64,000 bases of DNA from the NCBI GenBank assembly GCA_964023275.1, contig OZ029928.1:17529806-17593805 (forward strand), given 5' to 3'. Of the stretch, positions 24,332 through 35,858 are shown piece after piece. The translations under genes were made by a program, and so were the position numbers. Under the pieces are notes generated by a model, which was not told the origin of the DNA, did not search any database, and saw only the letters and a program-made list of their open reading frames with translations. Source of the stretch: Norana najaformis (taxonomy: Eukaryota; Annelida; Clitellata; Crassiclitellata; Hormogastridae). Position 1 is the stretch's first letter. Every line of letters starts with the position of its first letter.

Positions 24332-26260
24332 CGTTCGATTATTCGCCTCCTTTTCATCGATTTATTGATAAACCTATAAAAACATAGCGTCGTCATAATC
24401 TTTTATTTACGAGCTACATAAATATATACAGATAGACATGTTTTTTTACCAGTAGTACACGCTAAACTTATTAAACATTAAATAACATTAAAACTAAGAA
24501 AAGTGTTTTACGATTACCTCTTGTTTACAGTAGCTCACTTTTTTCACTACAACACATTAAAGTTTCTAAGGATTTTAATTTTATTCACTGTTTGTTTTGC
24601 CAATTTTTAAAGTTTCCGCTCATTCTTGGCGGTACCCAACTAAAGGGAAAATCGCACTAAATGTGAGCAGTTTTTCACAATTCAGATCAGTTCCACGCAG
24701 AAATTGCGCAGGGAAATCTGTTTTTATTCAATTACAGCTGGATAAGACACCAAACCAGAATGTACAGAATACAGAGAATTGACTGCGTAATCGTAATCGT
24801 AAACTCGAAATTTCTAAGGTGATACTTAAAGACCAAGCGTAGGGCACCAGGGCTGCGTCAAGTCAGTGGGGTTGTCCAAAGATTCCATGTCAAGAACCAA
24901 CTCCGGTGGCCAGAAGGCCAGAGAGAGAAGCTGTTAGGGTGGGTTGTGTTTAAGCTGAGAGAAATGGAAAGGCAGCAGATTCGGTGGCAGATTCAATCAA
25001 ATATTCAATCATTTGTTCAGCATACAACATGCCGGTTCGAAATAATTACCGGTATATCCGCTGAACAGCTAAATCGTAATCCTAAAACTTGAGATTTCTA
25101 CAGCGCCCAAAGAAAGCTAAATTGCGGAAATATCATATTTACAGGTGCTCAGTCAATACACAATCGATAGGCAGATAGGTGAGCTAAGTGAGCTAACTCA
25201 AGGAACAGACTCTAAAATCCTGTTATTCAAGTATACAGCATAAACTCGGGATTTTAAAGAGTTCCTTAATTACCCATAGTAGTTCAAACGCTTAAATTAA
25301 AGCTTCAAATCTAGCCATCTGGTGAGCTGCAGTTTCGTCAATCGTACCGCATTCTAATTCGTTAGATGACAAACCTCAATGCATCAACTATCAGATCACG
25401 GTGGGTTACCGGTTAGGCCAAATTTAAAACGTTCTGTTACCCACCGTGTTCTTTGCTTTATGAAATAAAGATAATTACATTGCTGCCTAAAGGCTAAGCG
25501 TAATATTGTGTATTTTTTTCTATTCCACGTCACGACATTATATAATGACCTTTAAATGTGTGGAAATATACTTATTAATAAGCTAATTCGCCCATTAGCT
25601 CCATTCACACAAGCACATATTGTCCTGAAAATGCACGCTTCATGCCGCACAACGAACCCCGATCCGATTAAACTAGGCCTATTAGACCCGTCTAATTCCG
25701 GATGAGGCGCTCGAATCATCATTGGTAAACAGATTTAATGTTAGACTGGTTGTCTGACAACCAGCATTCGATAAATTTACTACGATTGACGTCGTTAAGA
25801 TAGGCTTACATAATAATTTATCATACACTTGATAAATAATATCGGTCGAGTGATATATTCGCGTGAAAAGAGCAGGTCCGTTAATGTAGACGATAATTTA
25901 CCACTTTCCGCGGGCCTTGTCTTATTTGTCACTGGCCAGATAGGCCTACTAAATGATCGCATGTACAAATTAGCGACAATTTAATAACATACATGTGCTT
26001 CTCTTGAAATTATGGCTCATAATTCGAAAGATCTATTAAGCTGCATCACTTTCAGTCACATTATATTTATGTTACAGCAAACCTGACTACATCTGTTACG
26101 TAAAGTAAATAACCAATAACGGCGCTAAAATTTGGCACATCTGCACAACCCTGCTTAATTAATATTTCATATCGATTTTCCATCAACCACTTTGCCAATG
26201 GTAGAGAATCGATATCCACCGTATACGCAATTCCATTAATAAGTCATCGTCCACGCTAAT
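24332..26260. other. Intergenic, no gene seen
   Basis: It contains two family A SINE copies (24785-24960, 25070-25180). The part next to 24331 should hold the FIRRM promoter. No TATA box or long open frame stands out. Confidence 0.4.
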
Positions 26261-26269
26261 CCAAAACCC

Positions 26270-26970
26270 ACAAATTTGCATACAAATTCGTCCCGCCAAT
26301 CGCAGGACCCGATACATTGTCCTCGTCCAATCAAAGCCGCGTTTTCAACGCGGCTAAGTTTACCAATATGGCGGGGTTACATTTTGCAGCACTTTGCGTC
26401 AAAAATACGATAATTATGATTAACTTTTTGCCATCTTAAGCTCATCGATGATTCGATTAAATCGATTTACTAACGGCTGCCCGTAATTTTAAAGAAAAAT
26501 AGGTAAGTCGGCGTCGTTTGGGGTGTTTGAGTGCCCTTTTATCGTCCGTTTTTTGTCTAGCGAGGCCGCACAAAGGAAATTTCGCGAAGCGCGCCGTGGA
26601 ATCGGTCGCATTTCGTCGGCCTTTTTCGCCACTTCTCATATGAAAATCGTCGCCATATTGCCACTATGCGATTGACCGACATTCGTAGAATCGATCGCCG
26701 CCACTACCGGACGTCGAAACATCAGATCCGATGCGTTGCAGCTCGTAAATCGGTCCGAGGTTCGAATCGAATTCAGACCATCGAAGCCCGAGATGAGGTC
26801 ACGTGATATGGCTTGGACTCTGATGATGCGGTCGAATGTTGACCCAGTTTTGTCGCGCGTGATTGGTGGATCGTGAACGGGTTTGAATGTTGTCTCGCTT
26901 TGGCAGTTCCTCATTGGCGGATTGTCTGCGCGGGGGGTTGCGCTGACCTATTTCGTTATTGGCGCTGAAA
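26270..26970. promoter_or_regulatory. CCAAT-box cluster, orphan promoter candidate
   Basis: CCAAT occurs at about 26289, 26326 and 26354 on the plus strand and as ATTGG at about 26859, 26912 and 26957. CpG is frequent between 26480 and 26960. A consensus AG|GTAAGT donor occurs at about 26500 on the plus strand. The arrangement resembles a divergent housekeeping promoter, but no coding exon could be attached to it. Confidence 0.35.
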
Positions 26971-27747
26971 CTTCAGCGCGACGGTGAATGGCTTTGTATT
27001 GATTTAGAAAGATAAATTAACAAGTTGCGGGTTAAGTGTAAAAATACCAGTTGGGCTAATAATCGGAGCAAGAACGCGATAATCGAAACCGATAGTCATA
27101 AAAGGTTGTAAACGGTTGTTACAAGTTCTACTAGTTTCACGCGAAGGGGGGGGTTGCATCACCTTTTGCCCTAACCCCTTTGTCACACGGCGTGAATTTT
27201 CAGCGATGCCCTCTGCAGAATAATATAGACAAAGCGGCCGATTTAACGGTTGAAACGTGATCAGTTTACATAATATAAAACTACAATCGATTCTTCAGCT
27301 CACTGAAACAGGTAATGAGAAAAATCTTAGACACCAGACAGTTTGAGAACAAGGAAAATTTTCTGAACTGACTGATTTTTATAAATTGATCTTCATTTTG
27401 CGCATAGAAAATGGTGAATTCAGGCCAGCTTTTGTGTTTGATTTTGCATCTTTAGAGTGGATTTAGCAGTTTCGACAGATTCAAACGGACCTAAGACACA
27501 ATTGTCAACTCGGGTAGCTGGAATTGGCTGCTCAGATTAAGAAATGACAGTCGCTGTGAAAGACATGGGTAGTGAGATGCGTGAATCGATTGCCATCTTA
27601 CTACAATGTCTTTAACAGGGATGTCATGGGAAGTGAGCAGACTCTGACAGAAAGTCCTTTTGGAGTAATACTGTAAATGTGGCAGAAACGGACTGAAGTT
27701 AATGGTTTCAGCTCATGAAAAAGGTTTTCCTGGGCATCAGGACATGC

Positions 27748-28083
27748 TGCTGGTGGCATACTTATAGTATGGGGGACCCCTCTGTTTTGGCCGTTGCTTT
27801 TTGGTGTCGCCCGCTGCAGTGATGTCAGGCATGGCTTCTATAAATGGCCCGTCATTGATTGAAGTAAATAAACATGGATTCTGATGCCTACTGTTAAATA
27901 AGGGTTAGGGTTAGTTCGGCTTTGTAAAAATTGAATAACGCTTAATTGATCTTTGCAAATAGTGTTTACATCGAAGCGATTCTTCTTAGTGGCACCTACA
28001 ACCAATCACAGTAAGCAGAAGCCAGGCCGAAAGCCATGCCCAAAATAGAGCAGTCCCCAACACTATAAGTATGCCCTGCTGGC
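27748..28083. mobile_element. Element with long imperfect inverted repeats
   Basis: The left arm (about 27748-27812) contains ggcatacttatagtatgggg, tctgttttgg and gctttttgg. The right arm (about 28020-28083) read in reverse gives gggcatacttatagtgttgg, tctattttggg and gctttcgg. Arms are roughly 65 bp at about 75-80 percent identity, with a ~200-bp interior. It may be an old MITE or a hairpin-forming sequence. Confidence 0.6.
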
Positions 28084-28149
28084 TACGAATGGGACGACCT
28101 TTCCGTGTATGGAAATGAATAGAGCGGTGATGAGATCCAAGAGACTGTG

Positions 28150-28930
28150 CTGCATAGAAATTTAAGGCTGTATCACAGCCTTGCTTGGATCACACTACTG
28201 GTCAATATGCGGTCAAGGACAGAACTGGGCATTTTGCTATTCAACATGTTGTAAGTGGTTTAGGAAATCGAAGACGTAACGTAAGAAGCACTACACGTTC
28301 ATGAAGAGATGAAACCTAAACTAATGGATAGTTATGAAGGTTTCAGGGATGCTGTTCTATTGTATATGGACAGGAAATGGTGGAAGGCAACGGTTACTTA
28401 ACGGGATCAGTTAAAGGTATGGTCAAAGATTCTGTGAAATGTTACAGTCTCATATCACAGCCGCTTTGACTGGATCTTTACTGTCACAACGTCTTATTTT
28501 CTAAAATTGTTTGCCATCTGCAACCCATGGAAATATTCATGTTGACTAGTATGATTGAGCACTACTTCGACTGTTTAGCATAGGTATATAAAATGTTTCT
28601 TGTGTAGAACCTGTAAAAAATAACCAATAGAAAATAATGTGTGGCTCTTTCATAAACCAACCCCGAGAATCGTAATACGTTGAGCGGGGATCCAATAAAG
28701 CAGTTGTGATTTGTTTAATTTTATCTTATCACAGCTACTTTTTTGAGTCTCCGTTTTATGCTCGGCTACTTTCTTGAGCGTCGGTTTCACGCTCAGCGAA
28801 TGCATCGTACCAGCCATTCCGGAGAACAAGTCACCAAAAGGAATGTCGAGATATCCCACATGGCACGGCAAAGTTGCGGTGATGTGTATGATTGTTAAGT
28901 CGTATCACAGCCTGCTTTGACGAGCCATAA
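28150..28930. repeat. Degenerate repeats with an atcacagcc core
   Basis: The motifs gtatcacagccttgcttgga (about 28172), atatcacagccgctttgactg (about 28454), cttatcacagctac (about 28727) and gtatcacagcctgctttgacg (about 28900) recur. No frame is convincing. Confidence 0.4.
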
Positions 28931-28979
28931 ACCAAGCACAGCAGATGGACAACAAAAGAGTCACAAGAGTCACTGTTGG

Positions 28980-29520
28980 TGATAATAATACAATTTATAT
29001 AGCGTCGTAGCACAGCCGAGGCTGAAGAAAAGGGCGCTGTACATGGGTTAAAAAACAAAAATCAACTACAGTCATAAGATATCCTAAAAAGATGTCTTGA
29101 GTCATGACTTGAATGTGACCAGGGATAGGGCATTTGTCACATTCTCAGGAAGACTGTTCCACGCAGTGGGCCCGGTGACAGTGAAGGAACGTTCGCCAAA
29201 CTTCGTGGAAGACCGCGGGACATGCAGTTGATTCCTCGATGAGGACCGTAGCCGATATGTATTCTGGTTGTCGGCTGTTTGAATACAGAAGCCGGATATA
29301 TAGTCTGGCAGAAGACCATTAAGAGCCTTGTATGTAATTAGGCACAGTTTGCAGGTGATCCGCTGAGGAACGTGCAACCAGTGCAGGTCGTCGCGCAGCA
29401 GATCAGTGACGTGATTGAATGGTGTCCGACCATAGATGAGGCAGACAGCAGAGTTTAGCACTGACTGTATCCGCTCTAGCTGACAAGTCGGCAGACCTGC
29501 CAGCAGCTCAATAGAGCTCA
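28980..29520 (-). mobile_element. CR1/L2-like LINE, 3' end fragment
   Basis: The minus-strand frame includes LHWLHVPQRITCKLCLITYK, ALNGLLPDYIS, SSRNQLHVPRSSTKFGERSF and GPTAWNSLPENV. This is the classic C-terminus of CR1/L2/Crack-type ORF2. The 3' end shows agcgccctt..cagccg..tatataaattgt on the minus strand (28985-29040). Only the last ~120 residues remain. Confidence 0.85.
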
Positions 29521-29539
29521 GTCAGCTCGTTGTTTATAG

Positions 29540-31780
29540 ACGTTCTTATTTCCCAGGGGCTCTCATGCTGGAAGCGCCTCTTTGAGTAGTTTGTTCTGTA
29601 AGAAGCGCCATATAAGTTATCAAATACAATACAGTACAGCAAAATATAAGCCAACAATGAGTTTTACACAGTTTGCAGTTACTGAAACCTCTTAGGATGC
29701 AACCCTTGAACTGTAAACCAAGAATTAGACACAAATGTGAAATGAAAACATTGAGCCATTATATAGCAAACATCAATAAATTTAATTTTTTTCTACAGCA
29801 GAGGTGCACAACAATCTTGAAAAATTCTATACATCGTTGCTGCTTAAAAATAATGCATGAAACTGGAACAGTTTTAAAAGAACTGCAACTAAATACTATT
29901 TTCCTCGTAATTTATTGCTTCAAACATCAGGGCGTTTTAAAAAGACAGATTTGAAAATACCATGTTTCATTTTCTAACTGAATAACCATAACAGTCTAGA
30001 CGAGAATTTCAAAATCCATGTGTCGAGTACTTCAAGTAATACACAAACTGCCTATGTGAACCTGGTTACTTAACAAGATGTATAAATATGTGTGGATATA
30101 ACTAGTCATTACATAGCATCTTTCAGAACCTCCATTTCTCAGTGTCACCATAGTTGGCTAACACAGGTCATCGTTCTGGCAGGCAGAACTACATTCTCAT
30201 TAAAAATTATCTTCTACAACCACACTTGCTAAGTTAGGTGAAAACATGCAAAACTGCTCATAATACCCTGAATTATCAAATGTAATTTATTCTGGGGAAA
30301 TTTGTTATGGTTTAACATTTAATTGCAATTCTTGTAGCAGCTCTACACGAGCTTCTTAAAGGCACTTAGTCAGGTTTCTTCACATGCATACTGGTACGTA
30401 CATACAACATCCTGAACAGGTAAGCTCAAAGCCTGAACTGCACAGAAGCCTGAGTGCAACCGCTTAAACTTCAAGCAGTTCAGTAATATAGTATGAATAT
30501 ACAAATCTGTACAACATAGCAGAAAAACAACTGGGTTATAATGTGAAATAAACACACGACGACACTGATACTAGGAAACAGATAAAAATATGTAACAGAA
30601 AACATGGTGAAGCATTAGGTAAGTTATGAGTCTGAAATAACACAACCACATATGATGCCAGTAAAACAAAACTATAAAACAGAGAAGCAACTGCAAAAGC
30701 TACTAGATTAGGTCTGAATTACCAATGAAACTTAAAAAACAAACGGAATACACAATAAAGTTTGATTTTAAAGGTGGCGTAAGACTATCACTTGGCAACA
30801 CTTCAAGATTTTGCCCCATGCAAATCATCAAAAGTTCTTTCAAGATTTTACAAGTCACTTATCTGACAGTGCTACTATTCCAAGTTACAACTTTTCTTCA
30901 CACTCTAATGCATTTTTAATTTGTAAAAATAAAATTTGTAGCTCTAGGCATAAAAAATTTGTTCCTTTACGATTCAGTGCAATTCTAAATTCATGGTAAG
31001 CGATGAAATTTACAGCTATCTAGCTTGTTTCATTCAGTTGTTGATTAGGTGCTTGACAGTCGGCCCAAAGGTTGGAGCTCATTCTCGTTAGGTTAAAGAG
31101 GTGTGCCACTCGCTTCCTCTGGGCATAAAATACGTTATTATTTTAACTACACACTGAACTCCTACCCAGTCCCGCAAACGCCTGAAATCCTTTTTGTTTG
31201 TTAAAGTCGGGAGCGCCACTGTTTCCTAAGTGGCGCTTTATAAATGTTCGTTTACAATTACAACAGGTAGACCAGATGGCAAGCTGAACAATAATTCAGC
31301 AACCGAAAAACCTTCCTTTTGTGTTACCAGACTGACAGCAACCTGTCATTTCAAGTAAAATACCAAGAGTTGAACAGCTGCTGAAAGGCATTAGCAATCT
31401 GGCACTGTGCCTTCCCATACTTTCAATCAACTATTTTCACATCTAATGTACTCTCACTACTTGTGATGTTCCACCGTAGTAACATAACAGGAAGTGATGT
31501 CCTGAATCTTATCAACCGACAGCAGCTAAACTAAATACCTTGATAATAAGTTTAAAAGACAATACCCGTTAATAATAAAAGTTTGCAAGTTTAAATAAAG
31601 GGGGAAACAAAACATTTAAAAGCTAAAAAACACGTCTAAATCAAACCCGACGTAACAGCATCATCTCAAATAGAGAAATGTTAACTGAAGCTTAAAGCGC
31701 GAAATCAAAACTTTGCATAGGTTTCGCTGGTGATCTTAACACGCACAGGAAGTCTGTTTTCATCCACTAGACAACACAGG
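29540..31780. other. Downstream of TMED gene, no further gene seen
   Basis: It probably includes the 3' UTR of the TMED gene read leftward from 31784. There is a SINE/LINE tail module at 31200-31260 (gtggcgctttataaatgttc) and another at 29545-29640. Nothing else could be identified. Confidence 0.35.
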
Positions 31781-31783
31781 TTG

Positions 31784-34172
31784 CTATGTACCAAGATGTG
31801 GCTTGTGTTGTCCATATCTCTTGTGACCTCGGTCACTGAAGAAACTTCGGACAACGACAATCTGACAGATGCAGGACAACACAATCACAACTGTCTGAGC
31901 AATTGACCAGTACTGGACACGCTCGTTCAGGTCCTCCGCAAATGACCGCCCCTGAGCCTCTCGTAGCATGTGGTGTTTCTGATAGTCGATCACGTTCCGC
32001 AGGTTTTCAAAGCTTTTGAACAGCGACGTTTCCATCTGAAAAACACCAAAATAGGATTACTTTTATATTATTACAGTATTATTTATTATTAAACAGACAT
32101 TTATAACGCACGCAATTAACTACAGCCTCAAAGGCACGTGTAATGACCCTAAAAAAGGTCCTACCGAGTAATCACGGTTATAGATCAACAGGAATGTGCA
32201 GAAATCTAAGCAGGCCTATTAAACATGTATTTCTACCGTAAGCATATTTCAGCTAGCTGTGTATGTGTTTCAACATAGTGCCTGATAACCTTAGTATGGA
32301 ATTATGAAGTGCCCACAATGAAAATTACTGCCTTTGTATACTGATTTCATCTAGATTTTCAAACACATTCAAGCAAATTTTCATCTGCAAATCACCAATC
32401 AGATGATTATGAATATTGGACTCAAAACAAGGTAACTTCAACCTGGTCACACCGTCGTCCAATTACGTATGTGTGGGATTATATTACTTCACTGGCCAAA
32501 AACGTCATCCCATTACTCGTGTGATCAACTTCAATGGCTGCCTAAACCAGATTTTCTCTAAGATGCACTACATAAATTTACTAACATATAACACAATCAT
32601 AGTCGCTACAGCAAGAAACTCTAAGCTGAAAATTCAGTGCATGGGTCACTGATCTTGCAGCGCTGAAAGATTTTTTGGATGAATTTGTATTGTTTGACCA
32701 TTAGCCATAATGCGCAGAGCCACTAAACTGCTGCGTGCTTTCACCAGAGTTACGACAGTTATCTGACCCATCATAAGAACTCGCCAACGCTTGCAATTTC
32801 TGTGCAGGTCTTTCACTCAAAACTGAAAACACTCTTCTACCGTGAATCCTATCTTGATTCTTCGTCTTCCCCTTAACTCACTTTCCGGTTCAATTCCAAA
32901 CACCACCCAGTGTAGCCGTCTGACTTTCTGCGTGTGTAACTCTTGGATCTTGACCTGGAAACGAACCCTTCCTGTCTGTCGATTTTGTTTTGACTGAGTG
33001 CCTGCGAATAACCTGGTTCCTGTGACTCGGCTTTCGTTGGGCGCTGTAGAAATCTCAAGCTTACAATTATGACACATTTAAATTAAAAAAAACAGACCTG
33101 TGTCATTTGTTCCGTCCCATCGCCTGGTTCAAGTCTGACTGGCTGTTCGTCACCAGCCTGGAAGTCAAAGTAAACCATCTTGTGCGTGATGGAGGAGAAT
33201 TTATTGCTGAAACAGAACATGTATTCTCCACTCATCTCGGTTTTCCAGCTGTGAGAGCCGTACTGCTCTCTCTGTACGCTGTAGAGAAGCTGCTTCGTAG
33301 GCGATATCAAATCAACGTCAACATCATTGTTGCCACCAGAGAAAACCTGTCAGACATTGAAATAACACCACTGCACTTGTAATTGTAAACTCAAAATTTC
33401 TAAAGCGCTAATTAAAAGCTAGGCACCAGCTTGTTCACGAATGCTGCGTCAAGTCAGTGGGGTTGTCCAAAGATGCCATGTCAAGAGCCAAGTCCGGTTG
33501 CCAGGAGATCAGAGAGAGAAGGGAAAAGAAGCTGTTACGGTGGGTTGTGTTTGAGCTGAAAGAAATGGGAAGGCAAAAGATTTCTTAAAAGAAAAGGCTC
33601 AAACGTGCAAACGATGGATCATTAAGTATTCATGCAACAAAAACAGTGCACCCTATAATCTTCCATTACCAGATAACGCTACCAGAAAGCGTGCACATCA
33701 AGAATAACCATTCATATTACAAATCCTGCAAACTATTCACAAGCTGGCTATTTTTATTCATTTCCCAAAGGGTGATCAATCTCCCAACAGGTAATCGACT
33801 CACCCCAAGTTTAAAAACAACCAATTAAGTTACTTCCAAGTAAGTTTTTCCATTGGGCGCTCTGCTTCCAAAGTGCGCCCCTTTCTATTCTTTCACGACT
33901 GCTACACCAATAATTCGATCGTAAACTAAATTATGAGTCTACCATCCACAAAAGTGGCGTTTCAGCTCAGGTGAAAAAGTAGGTCATGTAAACGAACTAA
34001 CCTGAAATTCCAGAACACAGTTCACGTCCTTTTCGACAAATTCGTGAAAGCACTGCTTCTCATTATCTGGCAGTTCGAAAGTCAGTTCACCCGCTCTACA
34101 ACTCCAGGCAAGCAGGACGGCCAAGAACGCGTCCAAAAGCGACCGGGACACCATTGCATCTATGTTCAACAT
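31784..34172 (-). CDS. p24/TMED family cargo receptor, TMED3/7-type
   Basis: Three in-phase exons (34172-34002, 33346-33098, 32035-31784) encode 223 residues, the usual p24 length. p24 proteins cycle between ER and Golgi in COPI/COPII vesicles and sort cargo. A signal peptide (about 1-28; an alternative Met at 34154 also precedes it) is followed by [18 protein letters not shown], matching human TMED7 SEITFELPDNAKQCFYED. The GOLD domain pairs that Cys with the one in [20 protein letters not shown] follows. Exon 3 carries a coiled coil with [19 protein letters not shown] and YW, a membrane segment (about residues 184-206), and a short tail [20 protein letters not shown]. The FF motif is kept. 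There is no C-terminal KK, as in TMED7. Orthology to TMED3 or TMED7 is not resolved. Confidence 0.92.
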
Positions 34173-35836
34173 ATGACCGAGTACAGTTACTGATTAATCT
34201 TCAATCAACTGGCATTCAAAATTGTGATCCTGGCCTAAAACTTACGCCGAGATCGTTAACTGACAAAACAATTCTACAGTAAAAAAACTGTGTAATAAAT
34301 CTCTTTTAATTTAACAAATTTTGTTGACAAGGTTACACCTACTCACTCAAGTTGCACACCACGTATTAGCCATAATGTTTGTATAGAAGAGAAGGCCCTA
34401 CTTCCTGTATAGCATCTACAAGCACAGTCGCCATGATTGCATAGATATATGCACTACCACACAGAAGCAATAGACAACTGAAACTTGCTTGGATTGTACA
34501 ATTCTAAATTCAAATAGTATCACTTAAATTAACACATGTACCTGTTTGGGCTAAAGTTTTAGAGGAAATAAATTCTGTTGCATCGGGGAAGAGCTTTAGC
34601 AAAAACTTTACCTTTGGATCTGGACTTTACAACCACCTCTGACCACCCCAGCCTCGCTTATATTAATATACACTAAAAGCTTGAGGATAAACTGATTCCG
34701 ACAACTTAGCTTTTTTGGGGGCGCTCAAACAAAAGATTATCAACACGATTTTAGCGCAGGGCTTGCCGCATAGACCTTTTGAGCAAGAGCAACATAACAC
34801 TAAAAGTGAATTAAAGTATTTTAAAAACACCCAGTCGTCTGTATCAACCAATCACTCTCTGCACAGCACTCTCATGAGATGGTAGAGGCGTACATTTGAA
34901 TTTCAAAACCATGCTCCCATACGCAATTCAGTTGAAATCCTTGAGCATTCAGTCACTTTATAAACGAAGATTTTGATGCAAATATAAAAATTGTTGAATA
35001 TACGAGTCAGTGCGGCTGCACACCCGTAATTATCGTTAGTTATCGTTTAAACTGTATTTTAACATTTTAAGCTGTAATATGATATTGTTTCGTTTGACTG
35101 CTTTTTGTTCCCATTGTGCCTTGTTTTGCATGTTTGTAAGCATTGTTAGTGAGGTGTGGGCGTTTGTTCTGCGTTACTTTTATTATGGCGCTATAAAACA
35201 ATTATTGGCTAAGCAAATGGTCTGGTGAAGACCGATAGTGACCAATGCTGTGATTGTTTCCACGTGAGAAATAAAATTTTGGAATTTGCAGTTTTAAAGG
35301 TGCTTTAGTGATTACTAATTTTCAGTAGAAATACAGTAAGAACATAAAAGTAAGTAAATATTAAAGTTTATTGTTGACACGGTTTTTATCTGAAAATACA
35401 TAGTAATTGATCGTTCTTCTAGTAACTGTGCTAGTACTGCTTGATCGTAGCTCAGATTTCGTAATCGTAATCGTAAACTCGAAACTTCTAAGGCGCTACT
35501 TAACGGCTAAGCGCAGGCCACCAGCTATTCACGAGCGCTGCGAGAACTAACCGATCATTTGTCGATCAGGTGTAAAACATGGGTCAAGGGAACTAGCTCG
35601 GTTATCCTCCAGAAACGGCCGCTTGCGATCGCCCTACTTATAGACAATACGGCCACCCCAGACTGCGAGAGAAATTAGATCACTACAAGCTACCGGAAGG
35701 ACTCCATGCCTGAACGATTTCCATAAAACCGAAACAAAAACCCCAGTGTAATATAAAAATAGAGTGAGCATCTAATGTGCGAGCAACACAAAAAAAATTG
35801 CAAATGTGTGTAAAAATGAAATGTTTTGATTTGTAG
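34173..35836. promoter_or_regulatory. Divergent intergenic region between TMED and HEATR1
   Basis: The two genes point away from each other across about 1.7 kb. The HEATR1 5' UTR is spliced, because an acceptor TTTGATTTGTAG lies 23 bp before its ATG, so a leader exon is expected here. A family A SINE lies at 35460-35560 and a diverged one near 34670-34800. No clear core promoter motif was found. Confidence 0.35.
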
Positions 35837-35858
35837 GTGTTTTCAAAAAGTAGCCACA

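Noticed and set aside
26636-26914. 92-residue minus-strand frame in the CpG-rich region
   Set aside because: No recognisable similarity or domain; GC-rich DNA often leaves frames open by chance.
27898-27916. Telomere-like ttagggttag
   Set aside because: Only two units, far too short to be a telomere relic.
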